This document shows positions 1 through 7,024 of a stretch of 8,455 bases of DNA, piece after piece. The notes beneath the pieces were generated by a model that made no database searches, was not told the origin of the DNA, and was given only the letters and a program-made list of their open reading frames with translations. Within the stretch, counting starts at the first letter, position 1, and the number at the start of each line of letters is the position of its first letter. The stretch comes from JACMLD01 sp036500065. Lineage in GTDB: Bacteria; Bacteroidota; Bacteroidia; Chitinophagales; Chitinophagaceae. Location of the stretch: assembly GCA_036500065.1 (NCBI GenBank), contig DASYCT010000166.1, positions 1-8,455 on the forward strand, written 5' to 3'. Position numbers and translations under genes: made by a program.

Positions 1-2199
1 TAAATAAGAGATGTCTTTCAGCTTATCCACCAGGCGGTAGGCATAACCTTCAATGTCTTTCATGTCTTTGCCCGCCACCCTAACCTCGATGGGAGTAGCT
101 GCGCCCTGGCTCATAATCTTTTCTGTAAGGTCTATCGGCTCGAATGAAACGGTTAGTTCGGGAATGTCCTTCGCGATATTCCGGCGCAATTCGTCTTTCA
201 GTTCGTCGATCTTTACTTTATAGTTGTCATCAAGGTTCACCTGCAACACCGCTTCATGTGTACCGCTGTTGAAAATATACAGGTTGCTCGTGCCGTAACT
301 GCTCGGGATGAGCCCCACGTACGCCGAGCTGATAGCCACATGGCCGTGCACAGTGCTGTCGATGATATCCAGTACCTGGTGCACCTTGTCCTCCGTGCGC
401 TCCAGCCGCGTGCCGTCGGGCATGCGGATGCGCAACTGGAACTCACCGGTATTTATTTTCGGCATCAGGTCTTTGCCAATCACCACGAAACAGGTGCCTG
501 CCAGTCCCAGCACGAAGATGAAATACAGGGTCATGGTAAGTCCGCGCCAGCCCATCAGCTTTTCAATAAGGCGCATGTACCTTAATTTAAACCGCTCGAA
601 CCCATCGTTCTTTGAAGGCTCCTTTTTTTCCTGTTGCAGGTGCAGGTTCACTTCCGTCACCTCCTCCTTATTGAGCGCCAGGCCCGCATGCGCATGCAGG
701 TTGCCGTGTTTGTACCTGAACTTCTCTTCCTTCAGCATCCAGTTGGACAGCACCGGCACCAATGTTTGCGCCGCAAAGAAGGATACGATCATGGCAAACC
801 CGATGGACAACGACAAGGGCAGGAACATGGCTCGGGGCACGCCTGTCATTATAAACGACGGGGCAAATACCGCCAGGATACAAAGCAATATCAGTAACAG
901 CGGGAACGATATTTCTTCACAGGCATCATAAATGGCCCTTCGTTTGGATTTGCCCATTTCAAGATGCTGGTGAATATTTTCAATGGTCACCGTGGCCTGG
1001 TCCACGAGGATACCGATGGCCAGCGCCAGCCCGCTCAGCGTCATGATATTGACGGTCTGCCCTGCAAGGCTCAGGAACATCACCGCGGTAATGATGGATA
1101 CCGGGATGGTGATGATAACGATCAGGCTGCTGCGCAGATCTTTCAGGAACAGCAATACCATCAGACCGGTAAGTATGGCGCCGAGCACGCCTTCGGTAAC
1201 AAGGCTTTTCACGGCATTGATCACAAATACGGATTGGTCGAATTCGTACGACACGCGCACATCTTCCGGCAGCAGGCTTTGCATTTCCGCCAGCCGGCCT
1301 TTTAATGTTTTCACGACATCCCAGGTAGAAGCGTCGGCTGTTTTTACCACCGGTATATACACCGACCGTTTGCCGTTTACCAGCGCATAATCCACCGTTA
1401 CGTCCGAAGCATCCGCCACCTTGCCGATATCATGTATGAAAACGGTGTTGGAGCCATTGGTAACAATGGGAATATCGCCGAAGTCCTGCACCTTCTTTTC
1501 GAGCGAATTGATCGTGGTGACAAACATGGTATTGTTGATGCGCAGGTCGCCCGATGGCGTCATCACGTTGTTTTTGGCAATCGCTTCCACGACCTGGTCG
1601 GGCGTAAGGTTGTAACTGCGCAAGCGGGCAGGATCGACATTCACGACCACCGACCGCGAATTGGCCCCGAAGGGCGGCGGCGCGGAAAGCCCCGGCACGG
1701 TGGCGAACATCGGGCGTATGCGCGTCGCTGCAAGGTCGTAAATCTCCTTCAGGCTTTTGTCGGGACTGCTGAACACCAGTTCGCCTACCGGCAGCGATGA
1801 AGCGTCAAAACGCATCACCTGCGGCGGGAGTGCGCCGGGAGGAAAAAACTTCATGGCCCGGTTTACCTGCAGGGCCACCTGCGCAGAGGCTTCCGACATA
1901 TCGGCATTCTCGTTGAACGTGAGCTTCAGCATCGTAAGTCCCTGGATATTCTTGCTGGATATGTTTTTGATGCCCGACACATACAGGAACTGGTCCTGCA
2001 GGCGGGTGGAAAAGAATCCTTCCATCTGTTGCGGCGACATGCCTCCATAGGGTTCTATCACATAAATGGTGGGAAGATTCAGCTTGGGGAAAATATCTAT
2101 CGGTATATGCAAAAGAGATAGGACAGAAAAAACCAGCATACCAATAGTAAGTACGATGACTGCTATAGGTTTTTTAAGACCTGTTGATACTAATGACAT
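1..2199 (-). CDS. RND-family efflux pump inner-membrane permease (AcrB/ACR_tran type), C-terminus cut off by window edge
   Basis: Proton-driven inner-membrane component of a tripartite efflux pump. Reading from the ATG at 2199, the frame stays open for 733 codons to base 1, so roughly 300 residues are missing compared with the usual 1,030-1,080. Visible in order: TM1 (about residues 11-31) followed by IPIDIFPKLNLPTIYV; a periplasmic porter region to about 325; TM2-TM6 between about 335 and 490, with the TM4 motif LAIGILVDQATVTIENI at 392-408; a hydrophilic, His-containing loop (about 490-545); TM7 (about 555-575); and the start of the second porter repeat with KDLMPKINTGEFQLRIRMPDGT. The proton-relay Asp equivalent to AcrB D407 is present (D400), but the following residue is Gln (Q401) where AcrB has a second Asp. 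The gene starts 7 bases after the stop of the outer-membrane channel gene, so the two are surely co-transcribed. A GAGG lies only one base before the ATG, too close for a normal ribosome site. Membership of the RND family is certain. Substrate class (drug, metal or other) is not resolved. Confidence 0.95.
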   Translation of the reverse strand, partial: MSLVSTGLKKPIAVIVLTIGMLVFSVLSLLHIPIDIFPKLNLPTIYVIEPYGGMSPQQMEGFFSTRLQDQFLYVSGIKNISSKNIQGLTMLKLTFNENADMSEASAQVALQVNRAMKFFPPGALPPQVMRFDASSLPVGELVFSSPDKSLKEIYDLAATRIRPMFATVPGLSAPPPFGANSRSVVVNVDPARLRSYNLTPDQVVEAIAKNNVMTPSGDLRINNTMFVTTINSLEKKVQDFGDIPIVTNGSNTVFIHDIGKVADASDVTVDYALVNGKRSVYIPVVKTADASTWDVVKTLKGRLAEMQSLLPEDVRVSYEFDQSVFVINAVKSLVTEGVLGAILTGLMVLLFLKDLRSSLIVIITIPVSIITAVMFLSLAGQTVNIMTLSGLALAIGILVDQATVTIENIHQHLEMGKSKRRAIYDACEEISFPLLLILLCILAVFAPSFIMTGVPRAMFLPLSLSIGFAMIVSFFAAQTLVPVLSNWMLKEEKFRYKHGNLHAHAGLALNKEEVTEVNLHLQQEKKEPSKNDGFERFKLRYMRLIEKLMGWRGLTMTLYFIFVLGLAGTCFVVIGKDLMPKINTGEFQLRIRMPDGTRLERTEDKVHQVLDIIDSTVHGHVAISSAYVGLIPSSYGTSNLYIFNSGTHEAVLQVNLDDNYKVKIDELKDELRRNIAKDIPELTVSFEPIDLTEKIMSQGAATPIEVRVAGKDMKDIEGYAYRLVDKLKDISYL

Positions 2200-2206
2200 G
2201 CCTCAA

Positions 2207-3607
2207 TTATTTAAAAATGGATAAAAGTGTTGAGATGGTATTGCCCGCCCAGGCCTTTTGGAAAACGGCTTTCCATGCCTCATCATTGGTGTACACGGCA
2301 TCCGTTTCTGCCCGGTTGAGCAGGTACAGCGCATTGGTCACCTCCACGATGCTGGTAAGCCCGGCATTGTATAGCGCCAGTTTTTGCCCGTAGGCTTCGC
2401 CGGCGGCTTTTACCTGCAATGGTATTTCGTCCAGCTTTTTAACCGTCGATTGAATGGTGATATCCGCCTGCTGCAGGGCATTGTTAAGAACGAGTTTTTG
2501 TTCCTCTACATCCTGTCCCGCCGCCTGCGTGCGGAATTTCTGGATGTTCAGCTTGTACTGTGTGCGCTTGATATCAAAAAGGTTGTAGGTAATGCCCACC
2601 CCCGCCAGGTAATTATAGCGTGAATACGCAAGCCCGGTTCCCAGGCTCTTATATTCATCCAGCGGCGAAATGCTGGAGCCCCGCATCCAGCCGGCGGCCA
2701 TCAGGGCCACTTTGGGCAAGGCGGCTTTGCGGATCACCCGTTGCTGTGCGAGATTGTCTTCATACACCGATTGGTAATACCTTATAAAAGGATGCTGCAG
2801 GTAAAAGGTATCGATGGGAGCCACGGCGGGCATCAGCAAACCGGTCAGTTGTGCATTGATGGCCGTATCCGGCACCACGGATGCCGTGTCAAGTCCCGTC
2901 AGCAATGCCAGCCTGCTTTTGACCAGGCTGTAAGCGTTGGCCCATTCTATATAGGTAAGCCTTGCTTTCGACAATTCCGCTTCCGCCACCGAACTGTCCA
3001 CGCCGGCTTTCAGCCCGCTGTTGATATACGCCTGTATGGCATGCTTAATAGTATCGGTACGGTCGATATTTTTCTGTTGCAGGAGCAGCAGGGAGGCGTA
3101 TTTTATCAACTCAAAGTAATTCTGTATCACGGCGGAGGTGATGTTATATTTTTCCCGGTCCAGTCCTGCTTCGTTGATCCGCAGGGCAGCGCCGGCTTCT
3201 GCTGTTCTTGCTTTATAGCCGCCGAAATTGTAAATCTCCCAGTCCCCGGCAATGGCGGCAATATTGCCTACCGACATATTACCGTTGTTATCCGGCCTGC
3301 GGCCGCCGGAAGCGGAGGGGATGATACCCGAGGGAAAATAGGCGCTGTTGAGACTGTTGTCGGTGCCGGCATCTACCTGCTCGTCCAGCCGGAGCGCCGG
3401 CAGCCACGCATGCCGGGTGTCTTCCAGCACTGCTTTGCCCACGCTTACCTGCGCCTGCCGCGATTGAATGGAAGGGTAATGCCGCAATGCCAACTCCACC
3501 GCCTGCCGGAGGGAAAGCGATTGCTGTGCCGTTGCAATGCCTGTGATAAAACCGAATAATATAAACAGGAAAGCCCGAATAAATAATTTATCCAACAATG
3601 ATTTCAT
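2207..3607 (-). CDS. TolC-family outer-membrane efflux channel protein
   Basis: Outer-membrane exit duct for the adjacent RND pump. The 466-residue protein begins with a signal peptide (about residues 1-27, hydrophobic core LFILFGFITGI, likely cleavage ATA|QQ). There is no lipobox cysteine, so it is probably not lipidated. Two outer-membrane-efflux-protein repeats follow. The first starts with SLRQAVELALRHYPSIQSRQ at about 32-51, typical of the family. The second includes a YNLFD element and long Gln/Ala/Leu-rich helices, ending with the characteristic LYNAGLTSIVEVTNALYLL near residue 430. Length matches TolC-like proteins of Bacteroidota. The start at 3607 is chosen because it gives the signal peptide directly. 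The gene order channel then permease, with a 7-base gap, marks one operon. The periplasmic adaptor is not in the window. An inverted repeat lies in the 93-base leader upstream. Confidence 0.95.
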   Translation of the reverse strand: MKSLLDKLFIRAFLFILFGFITGIATAQQSLSLRQAVELALRHYPSIQSRQAQVSVGKAVLEDTRHAWLPALRLDEQVDAGTDNSLNSAYFPSGIIPSASGGRRPDNNGNMSVGNIAAIAGDWEIYNFGGYKARTAEAGAALRINEAGLDREKYNITSAVIQNYFELIKYASLLLLQQKNIDRTDTIKHAIQAYINSGLKAGVDSSVAEAELSKARLTYIEWANAYSLVKSRLALLTGLDTASVVPDTAINAQLTGLLMPAVAPIDTFYLQHPFIRYYQSVYEDNLAQQRVIRKAALPKVALMAAGWMRGSSISPLDEYKSLGTGLAYSRYNYLAGVGITYNLFDIKRTQYKLNIQKFRTQAAGQDVEEQKLVLNNALQQADITIQSTVKKLDEIPLQVKAAGEAYGQKLALYNAGLTSIVEVTNALYLLNRAETDAVYTNDEAWKAVFQKAWAGNTISTLLSIFK

Positions 3608-3640
3608 GATGATGAATGATTAAGCCGGTATGAGGTTGCT

Positions 3641-3658
3641 GCAATACGGAAATATTGC
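3641..3658. promoter_or_regulatory. Inverted repeat in the leader of the efflux operon, possible operator
   Basis: GCAATA and TATTGC form a perfect 6-base inverted repeat around a 6-base spacer (CGGAAA). It lies 34 bases upstream of the channel gene's ATG, in the gap after the small exported gene. Its position would suit a repressor site or an RNA hairpin between the two genes. The arms are short and AT-rich, so chance is possible. No regulator gene is present nearby, and no clear TAnnTTTG promoter was found in this gap on the minus strand. Confidence 0.3.
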
Positions 3659-3700
3659 GACAACTGTTACGAATGAAGTATCGGTTAAAAGGAAGGAAAA

Positions 3701-4072
3701 TCAGGCTCGTGGCGGGCCACGCAGGGAGAATACCACCGGCGACCGCTGCAAAACATGCAGGGAGGAATAGTCAGTAGCGGGTGCTATGACCTGGTATCGC
3801 TTTATAAAAATGAATGAAGCCACAGGCTGCCAGGCTTTGCTGACCAGCGGCCTTTTATGTCTTTTTTGAGCAGCGTTGGTTTGTTTGGACGGGCGGGTGG
3901 AAAAGAGCTGAAACGGGAGCACCTGCTTTTCCTGTCCCTGAAAATTATCTCCGTATTTGGCTGCCAAAACGGGAGCAGGGGCAACCATGGGGAAAGCATG
4001 TAACTGCCCGGCGGCTGAGCATAAAAGCAGCAGTGCTACCAAAAGCCTTCCTATATGACGGTAAGAGGACAT
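3701..4072 (-). CDS. Small exported protein of unknown function at the head of the efflux operon
   Basis: A 123-residue protein that I do not recognise. Residues 1-26 form a clear signal peptide: basic start (SYRHIGR), hydrophobic core LLVALLLLC, likely cleavage after LHA|FP. The Cys at 18 is not in a good lipobox. The mature part (about 97 residues) has no cysteine and is markedly basic (KRHKRP at 70-75). It has a short hydrophobic stretch WQPVASFIFI near 81-90 and ends with LRGPPRA. It lies on the same strand as the TolC and RND genes, 93 bases upstream of the former, so co-transcription is likely. Small exported proteins commonly head metal or drug RND operons in Bacteroidota. Many of those carry Cys or His metal-binding motifs, and this one lacks them. 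A periplasmic accessory role in efflux is inference from position only. The ORF itself looks real because signal peptide, start and operon position agree. Confidence 0.7.
   Translation of the reverse strand: MSSYRHIGRLLVALLLLCSAAGQLHAFPMVAPAPVLAAKYGDNFQGQEKQVLPFQLFSTRPSKQTNAAQKRHKRPLVSKAWQPVASFIFIKRYQVIAPATDYSSLHVLQRSPVVFSLRGPPRA
3708..3721. repeat. GC-rich inverted repeat overlapping the end of the small exported gene
   Basis: CGTGGC and GCCACG form a perfect 6-base inverted repeat with a 2-base centre, so an RNA hairpin would open to 5 pairs and a 4-base loop. It sits within the last codons (encoding RGPP) of the small exported gene. On the minus strand a pyrimidine-rich run (TTTTCCTTCCTTTT) follows about 7 bases after it. 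It could be a weak partial terminator or attenuator before the efflux genes, but the stem is short and the U-run is displaced. Confidence 0.25.
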
Positions 4073-4130
4073 TTCGCCGCGAAGATACAGTAAGGCCGGA
4101 ATGTTATTCAGGGGCGGCGTTGCAAAAGGC

Positions 4131-4140
4131 TTGTTAACAA
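4131..4140. repeat. Perfect palindrome TTGTTAACAA, possible operator
   Basis: A 10-base perfect palindrome lies 58 bases upstream of the small exported gene's ATG and about 135 bases before the -7 element of the rightward genes. The position suits a repressor or activator site for the efflux operon. AT-rich 10-mers of this kind can occur by chance, and no regulator is encoded in the window. Confidence 0.25.
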
Positions 4141-4274
4141 TCCGAATTCACAGTAATTTAATGCAAATCAATTGCTTGTAGTCAATACCAGGAGCCATTT
4201 GTTACGTGTCGATCCGGTCAATGTTAAGAAATTATGATCAAATCGTTATGTACTTACAGCCAAAGCAAAGAGGC

Positions 4275-4282
4275 TATTTTTG
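4275..4282 (+). promoter_or_regulatory. Candidate Bacteroidota -7 promoter element TATTTTTG
   Basis: TATTTTTG matches the Bacteroidota -7 consensus TAnnTTTG exactly and lies 15 bases before the DUF47 ATG, implying a very short leader of about 10 bases. No good TTTG -33 box is visible 19-21 bases upstream. The element overlaps the TTG at 4280 that could otherwise serve as an alternative start, which supports the ATG at 4298 as the true start. Confidence 0.4.
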
Positions 4283-4297
4283 CCCAAATTCAAGTGT

Positions 4298-4942
4298 ATG
4301 GCCAATTCATTTTTGAAGATATTCCTGCCGAAAGACCGTGTTTTTTATTCACTTTTCGAGGAAGTGGCGGCCACCGTGGCGCAGATGGGCAGGCTGATGA
4401 AAGATGTGGTGACCGAACCTGATTTCGACCAGCGCGCCGCCCTGATTTCCAGGATGGAAGACCTGGAACATATCAACGACGATTTTACGCACCGCATATT
4501 TACCGAGCTGGGTCGCAACTTTATTACTCCCTTTGACCGGGAAGATATTCACTACCTGGCTTCCGCGCTCGACGATATTGCCGATTATATTTTCGCCTCC
4601 GCCAAAAAGATCAATTTTTATAAGGTCAATCCCAACGATGTAGGCATCCAGAAAATGGCCGACCTTATCGAGCAGGGTTCCGAGCAAATCAAAAATGCGG
4701 TGATCGAGCTGCGCAACATGAAGAACATGCGTCTTATCACCGATGCCCTGGTAAAGGTCAACAGCATCGAAAACCAGGCCGATGACATTTTCGATATGAG
4801 CATCGACCGGCTGTTTGAAACGGAGCCCGATGCCAAGGAAGTGATCAAGAAAAGAGAGATTTACCAGGTAATGGAAATCGTGACCGATAAATGTGAAGAT
4901 GCGGCCAACGTGATCGAATCCATTATTATTAAATACGCTTAG
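4298..4942 (+). CDS. PhoU-like DUF47 family protein (phosphate-transport accessory/regulator)
   Basis: A 214-residue all-helical cytoplasmic protein of the DUF47/PhoU-like family, which is typically encoded beside PiT phosphate permeases and is thought to regulate them. Family hallmarks are the N-terminal FLKIFLPKDRVFYSLFEEV (residues 5-23), then LEHINDDFTHRIFTELGRNF (56-75), DREDIHYLASALDDIADYIF (80-99), the second-half SIENQADDIFDMSIDRLF (156-173), and the C-terminal VTDKCEDAANVIESIIIKYA. The acidic ExxxD-type pairs resemble the metal-binding positions of PhoU. A frame-extending TTG at 4280 would add MPKFKC, but ATG 4298 gives the usual family N-terminus. The PiT gene begins 15 bases after the stop, so the two form an operon. 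Family assignment is firm. The regulatory role is from family knowledge, not seen here. Confidence 0.93.
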   Translation: MANSFLKIFLPKDRVFYSLFEEVAATVAQMGRLMKDVVTEPDFDQRAALISRMEDLEHINDDFTHRIFTELGRNFITPFDREDIHYLASALDDIADYIFASAKKINFYKVNPNDVGIQKMADLIEQGSEQIKNAVIELRNMKNMRLITDALVKVNSIENQADDIFDMSIDRLFETEPDAKEVIKKREIYQVMEIVTDKCEDAANVIESIIIKYA

Positions 4943-4957
4943 ACCCCTAGCCCTTTT

Positions 4958-5998
4958 ATGACCTTTCTTGTCATCATCATCGTACTGGCATTTGTATTTG
5001 ATTATATCAATGGCTTTCATGATGCCGCCAATTCCATCGCCACGATTGTTTCCACCAAGGTGCTGACGCCTTTCCAGGCGGTGATATGGGCGGCGGTATT
5101 TAATTTTGCCGCTTTTTTTATTGCCAAGTATATCACGAAGGAGTTTAAGATCGGCAATACCATCGCCAGTTCGGTAACGGAAAATTTTATCACGCTGGAT
5201 GTCATCCTGGCCGGGCTGGTGGCCGCCATCACCTGGAACCTGCTGACCTGGTGGTTTGGCATTCCTTCCAGTTCTTCGCACACGCTTCTCGGGGGTTTTA
5301 TGGGAGCAGCCATTGCCCATGCCGGTGGTTTCAACAGCGGCGGGCATGCCGTTATCAATTATGCAAAAGTGATCCCTACCTTTTTATTCATTTTCGCCGC
5401 ACCGCTTATCGGTATGATCATCGCGCTGATACTGACGATACTGATCGTCAACATCTGCCGGCGGGCCAACCCGTATAAGGCCGATAGCTGGTTCCGGCGC
5501 CTGCAACTGGTCTCTTCGGGGCTGCTCAGTCTCGGCCACGGAAGTAATGATGCGCAGAAGGTAATGGGTATTATCGGCGCCGCTATTATTTATTACGAAA
5601 AGACGCAGGGAAGGCATTTGAGTTTCAACCAGTTTATTTCGCAATATGCCTGGGTGCCGTTTAGCTGTTTTACCTGTATCGCGCTGGGCACGATGAGCGG
5701 GGGGTGGAAGATCGTAAAGACAATGGGCAGCCGTATCACCAAGGTAACCCCACTGGAAGGAGTAGCTGCCGAAACGGCCGGTGCGCTTACCTTGTTCCTT
5801 GCCGAAAAACTATCTATACCTGTCAGCACCACGCATACCATTACCGGTTCCATTATCGGGGTGGGCGCCACCAAACGCCTGTCTGCCGTACGCTGGGGGG
5901 TTACCATTAACCTGCTATGGGCGTGGATACTTACCATCCCGGTGAGTGCGCTGCTGGCGGCGCTGGTGTACTATATCATGAAGCTATTCATGCATTAG
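4958..5998 (+). CDS. PiT-family inorganic phosphate permease
   Basis: A 346-residue inner-membrane carrier that imports phosphate with a cation (protons or sodium; not distinguishable here). It shows the two related signature halves of the family: GFHDAANSIAT (residues 19-29) with GIPSSSSHTLLGG (101-113), then SLGHGSNDAQKVMG (191-204) with SIPVSTTHTITGSIIG (286-301). About ten hydrophobic segments are spread along the chain, the last being TIPVSALLAALVYYIM near the C-terminus. Length is within the range for compact bacterial PiT proteins, and no frameshift is seen. The upstream DUF47 gene is 15 bases away, the standard pairing. No Shine-Dalgarno sequence precedes the ATG. A hairpin starts immediately after the TAG stop. 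Confidence 0.96.
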   Translation: MTFLVIIIVLAFVFDYINGFHDAANSIATIVSTKVLTPFQAVIWAAVFNFAAFFIAKYITKEFKIGNTIASSVTENFITLDVILAGLVAAITWNLLTWWFGIPSSSSHTLLGGFMGAAIAHAGGFNSGGHAVINYAKVIPTFLFIFAAPLIGMIIALILTILIVNICRRANPYKADSWFRRLQLVSSGLLSLGHGSNDAQKVMGIIGAAIIYYEKTQGRHLSFNQFISQYAWVPFSCFTCIALGTMSGGWKIVKTMGSRITKVTPLEGVAAETAGALTLFLAEKLSIPVSTTHTITGSIIGVGATKRLSAVRWGVTINLLWAWILTIPVSALLAALVYYIMKLFMH

Positions 5999-6027
5999 GT
6001 TACGAGCCCCGGAGGCTCGGTGGTAAC
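5999..6027 (+). terminator. Hairpin directly after the phosphate permease stop codon, likely terminator
   Basis: CGAGCC (6003-6008) pairs with GGCTCG (6014-6019) around the loop CCGGA. An outer GTTA (5999-6002) pairs with TAAC (6024-6027) across a 4-base bulge. The stem is strong and lies right at the end of the phosphate operon, as expected for a terminator. It is followed by ATTCAAAAAATC, not a T-run, so it is not a textbook intrinsic terminator. It may instead protect the mRNA 3' end. Confidence 0.5.
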
Positions 6028-6065
6028 ATTCAAAAAATCATAGGCACTGTTTAGAGGAACTTATT

Positions 6066-6073
6066 TATCTTGG
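6066..6073 (+). promoter_or_regulatory. Weak candidate -7 promoter element TATCTTGG for rmlA
   Basis: TATCTTGG differs from the Bacteroidota consensus TAnnTTTG at one base and lies 48 bases before the rmlA ATG, in the only gap between the PiT hairpin and rmlA. No good -33 TTTG is visible. A TTGACA occurs at 6081-6086 but has no convincing partner. Confidence 0.25.
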
Positions 6074-6120
6074 CGATAATTTGACAAGGAACCAGTTTAT
6101 TGTTAAAACTTTACCCAGTA

Positions 6121-6984
6121 ATGAAAGGAATTATATTAGCCGGTGGTTCGGGCACCCGTTTACACCCTATTACGTATGCGATCAGCAAGCAGATAATGCC
6201 GGTGTATGATAAGCCGATGATCTATTACCCTCTTTCTACTCTTATGCTGGCCGGTATCAAGGACGTGTTGATTATCTCCACGCCGCATGATCTTCCCCTG
6301 TTTAAGAAATTATTCGGTGATGGCAAAAGCCTGGGGCTGAACTTCACCTATGCAGAGCAGCCGCTGCCCAACGGGCTGGCGCAGGCATTCGTGATCGGCG
6401 CGGATTTTATCGGCAAGGAAGATGTGGCGCTGGTGCTCGGCGATAATATATTTTACGGGAGCGGGCTCGGCAAGATGCTGGCCTCCAATACCCAACCGGA
6501 AGGGGGTATTGTCTACGCCTATCATGTCAGCGACCCCGAACGATACGGGGTAGTAGAGTTTGACAACGACATGAAGGCTATTTCCATAGAGGAAAAGCCT
6601 CTCAAACCCAAAAGCAATTATGCCGTGCCGGGTCTGTATTTTTATAACAACGACGTAGTGGAAATAGCCAGGAATCTTTCACCCAGCCCGCGGGGAGAAT
6701 ATGAAATAACCGATGTAAACAAGGAATACCTGCGCAGGGGAAAGCTGAAAGTGTCTATCCTTGACCGGGGTACGGCATGGCTGGATACAGGTACTTTCGA
6801 CTCGCTCATGCAGGCCTCCATGTTCGTGCAGGTCATCGAACAACGGCAGGGTATCAAGATAGCGTGTATCGAAGAAATCGCGTGGCGGAAAGGGTTTATA
6901 ACCAAAGAACAACTGGTGAAGCTGGCGCAGCCACTGCTGAAGAGCGGCTATGGGCAATACCTCATGAATTTGGTAAACGCGTAA
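6121..6984 (+). CDS. rmlA: Glucose-1-phosphate thymidylyltransferase (dTDP-glucose synthase)
   Basis: A cytoplasmic enzyme that joins dTTP and glucose-1-phosphate to give dTDP-glucose, the first step toward dTDP-rhamnose and other dTDP-sugars for surface polysaccharides. The 287-residue length matches short-form RmlA. Motifs in order: nucleotide-binding GGSGTRLHP (8-16) with K23 in ISKQIMPVYDKPM; EQPLPNGLAQAF (79-90); metal-binding LGDNIFYG (106-113, D108); EEKP (157-160); GEYEITDVN (192-200); and the C-terminal metal-site WLDTGTFDSL (220-229, D222). A TTG at 6100 in the same frame would add seven residues (MLKLYPV), but ATG 6121 gives the standard family N-terminus MKGIILAGG. No rmlB, rmlC or rmlD is in the window, so the pathway's later steps must be encoded elsewhere. 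galE follows after 90 bases on the same strand. Confidence 0.96.
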   Translation: MKGIILAGGSGTRLHPITYAISKQIMPVYDKPMIYYPLSTLMLAGIKDVLIISTPHDLPLFKKLFGDGKSLGLNFTYAEQPLPNGLAQAFVIGADFIGKEDVALVLGDNIFYGSGLGKMLASNTQPEGGIVYAYHVSDPERYGVVEFDNDMKAISIEEKPLKPKSNYAVPGLYFYNNDVVEIARNLSPSPRGEYEITDVNKEYLRRGKLKVSILDRGTAWLDTGTFDSLMQASMFVQVIEQRQGIKIACIEEIAWRKGFITKEQLVKLAQPLLKSGYGQYLMNLVNA

Positions 6985-7024
6985 AATCGTCCCATCTTGC
7001 AACATCGGATAATAACCAACTGAT

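Larger units (their letters stand above)
4073..4297. other. Divergent intergenic region between efflux operon and phosphate-transport genes
   Basis: These 225 bases separate the minus-strand efflux operon from the plus-strand DUF47/PiT pair, so they must hold promoters in both directions. They are AT-richer than the flanking genes. A TAnnTTTG element for the rightward genes lies at 4275-4282, and a perfect palindrome lies at 4131-4140. No convincing promoter match was found for the leftward gene. A 62-codon open frame starting at 4234 overlaps the DUF47 gene in another frame and is not credible. Confidence 0.6.

Noticed and set aside
686..697. 12-base perfect palindrome GCATGCGCATGC
   Set aside because: It lies within the RND coding region (encoding LHAHA) and is a short repeat of GCATGC. 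No reason to assign a regulatory role.
308..931. 207-codon open frame on the plus strand
   Set aside because: It is antisense to the RND permease, whose frame is continuous and motif-rich here.
2741..3559. Long open frame (272 codons) on the plus strand
   Set aside because: It lies wholly inside the TolC-family gene on the opposite strand, has no recognisable domain, and reads as low-credibility Gly/Gln/His-rich sequence.
4349..5347. Long open frame (332 codons) on the minus strand
   Set aside because: It is antisense to the DUF47 and PiT genes, both of which match known families along their full length.
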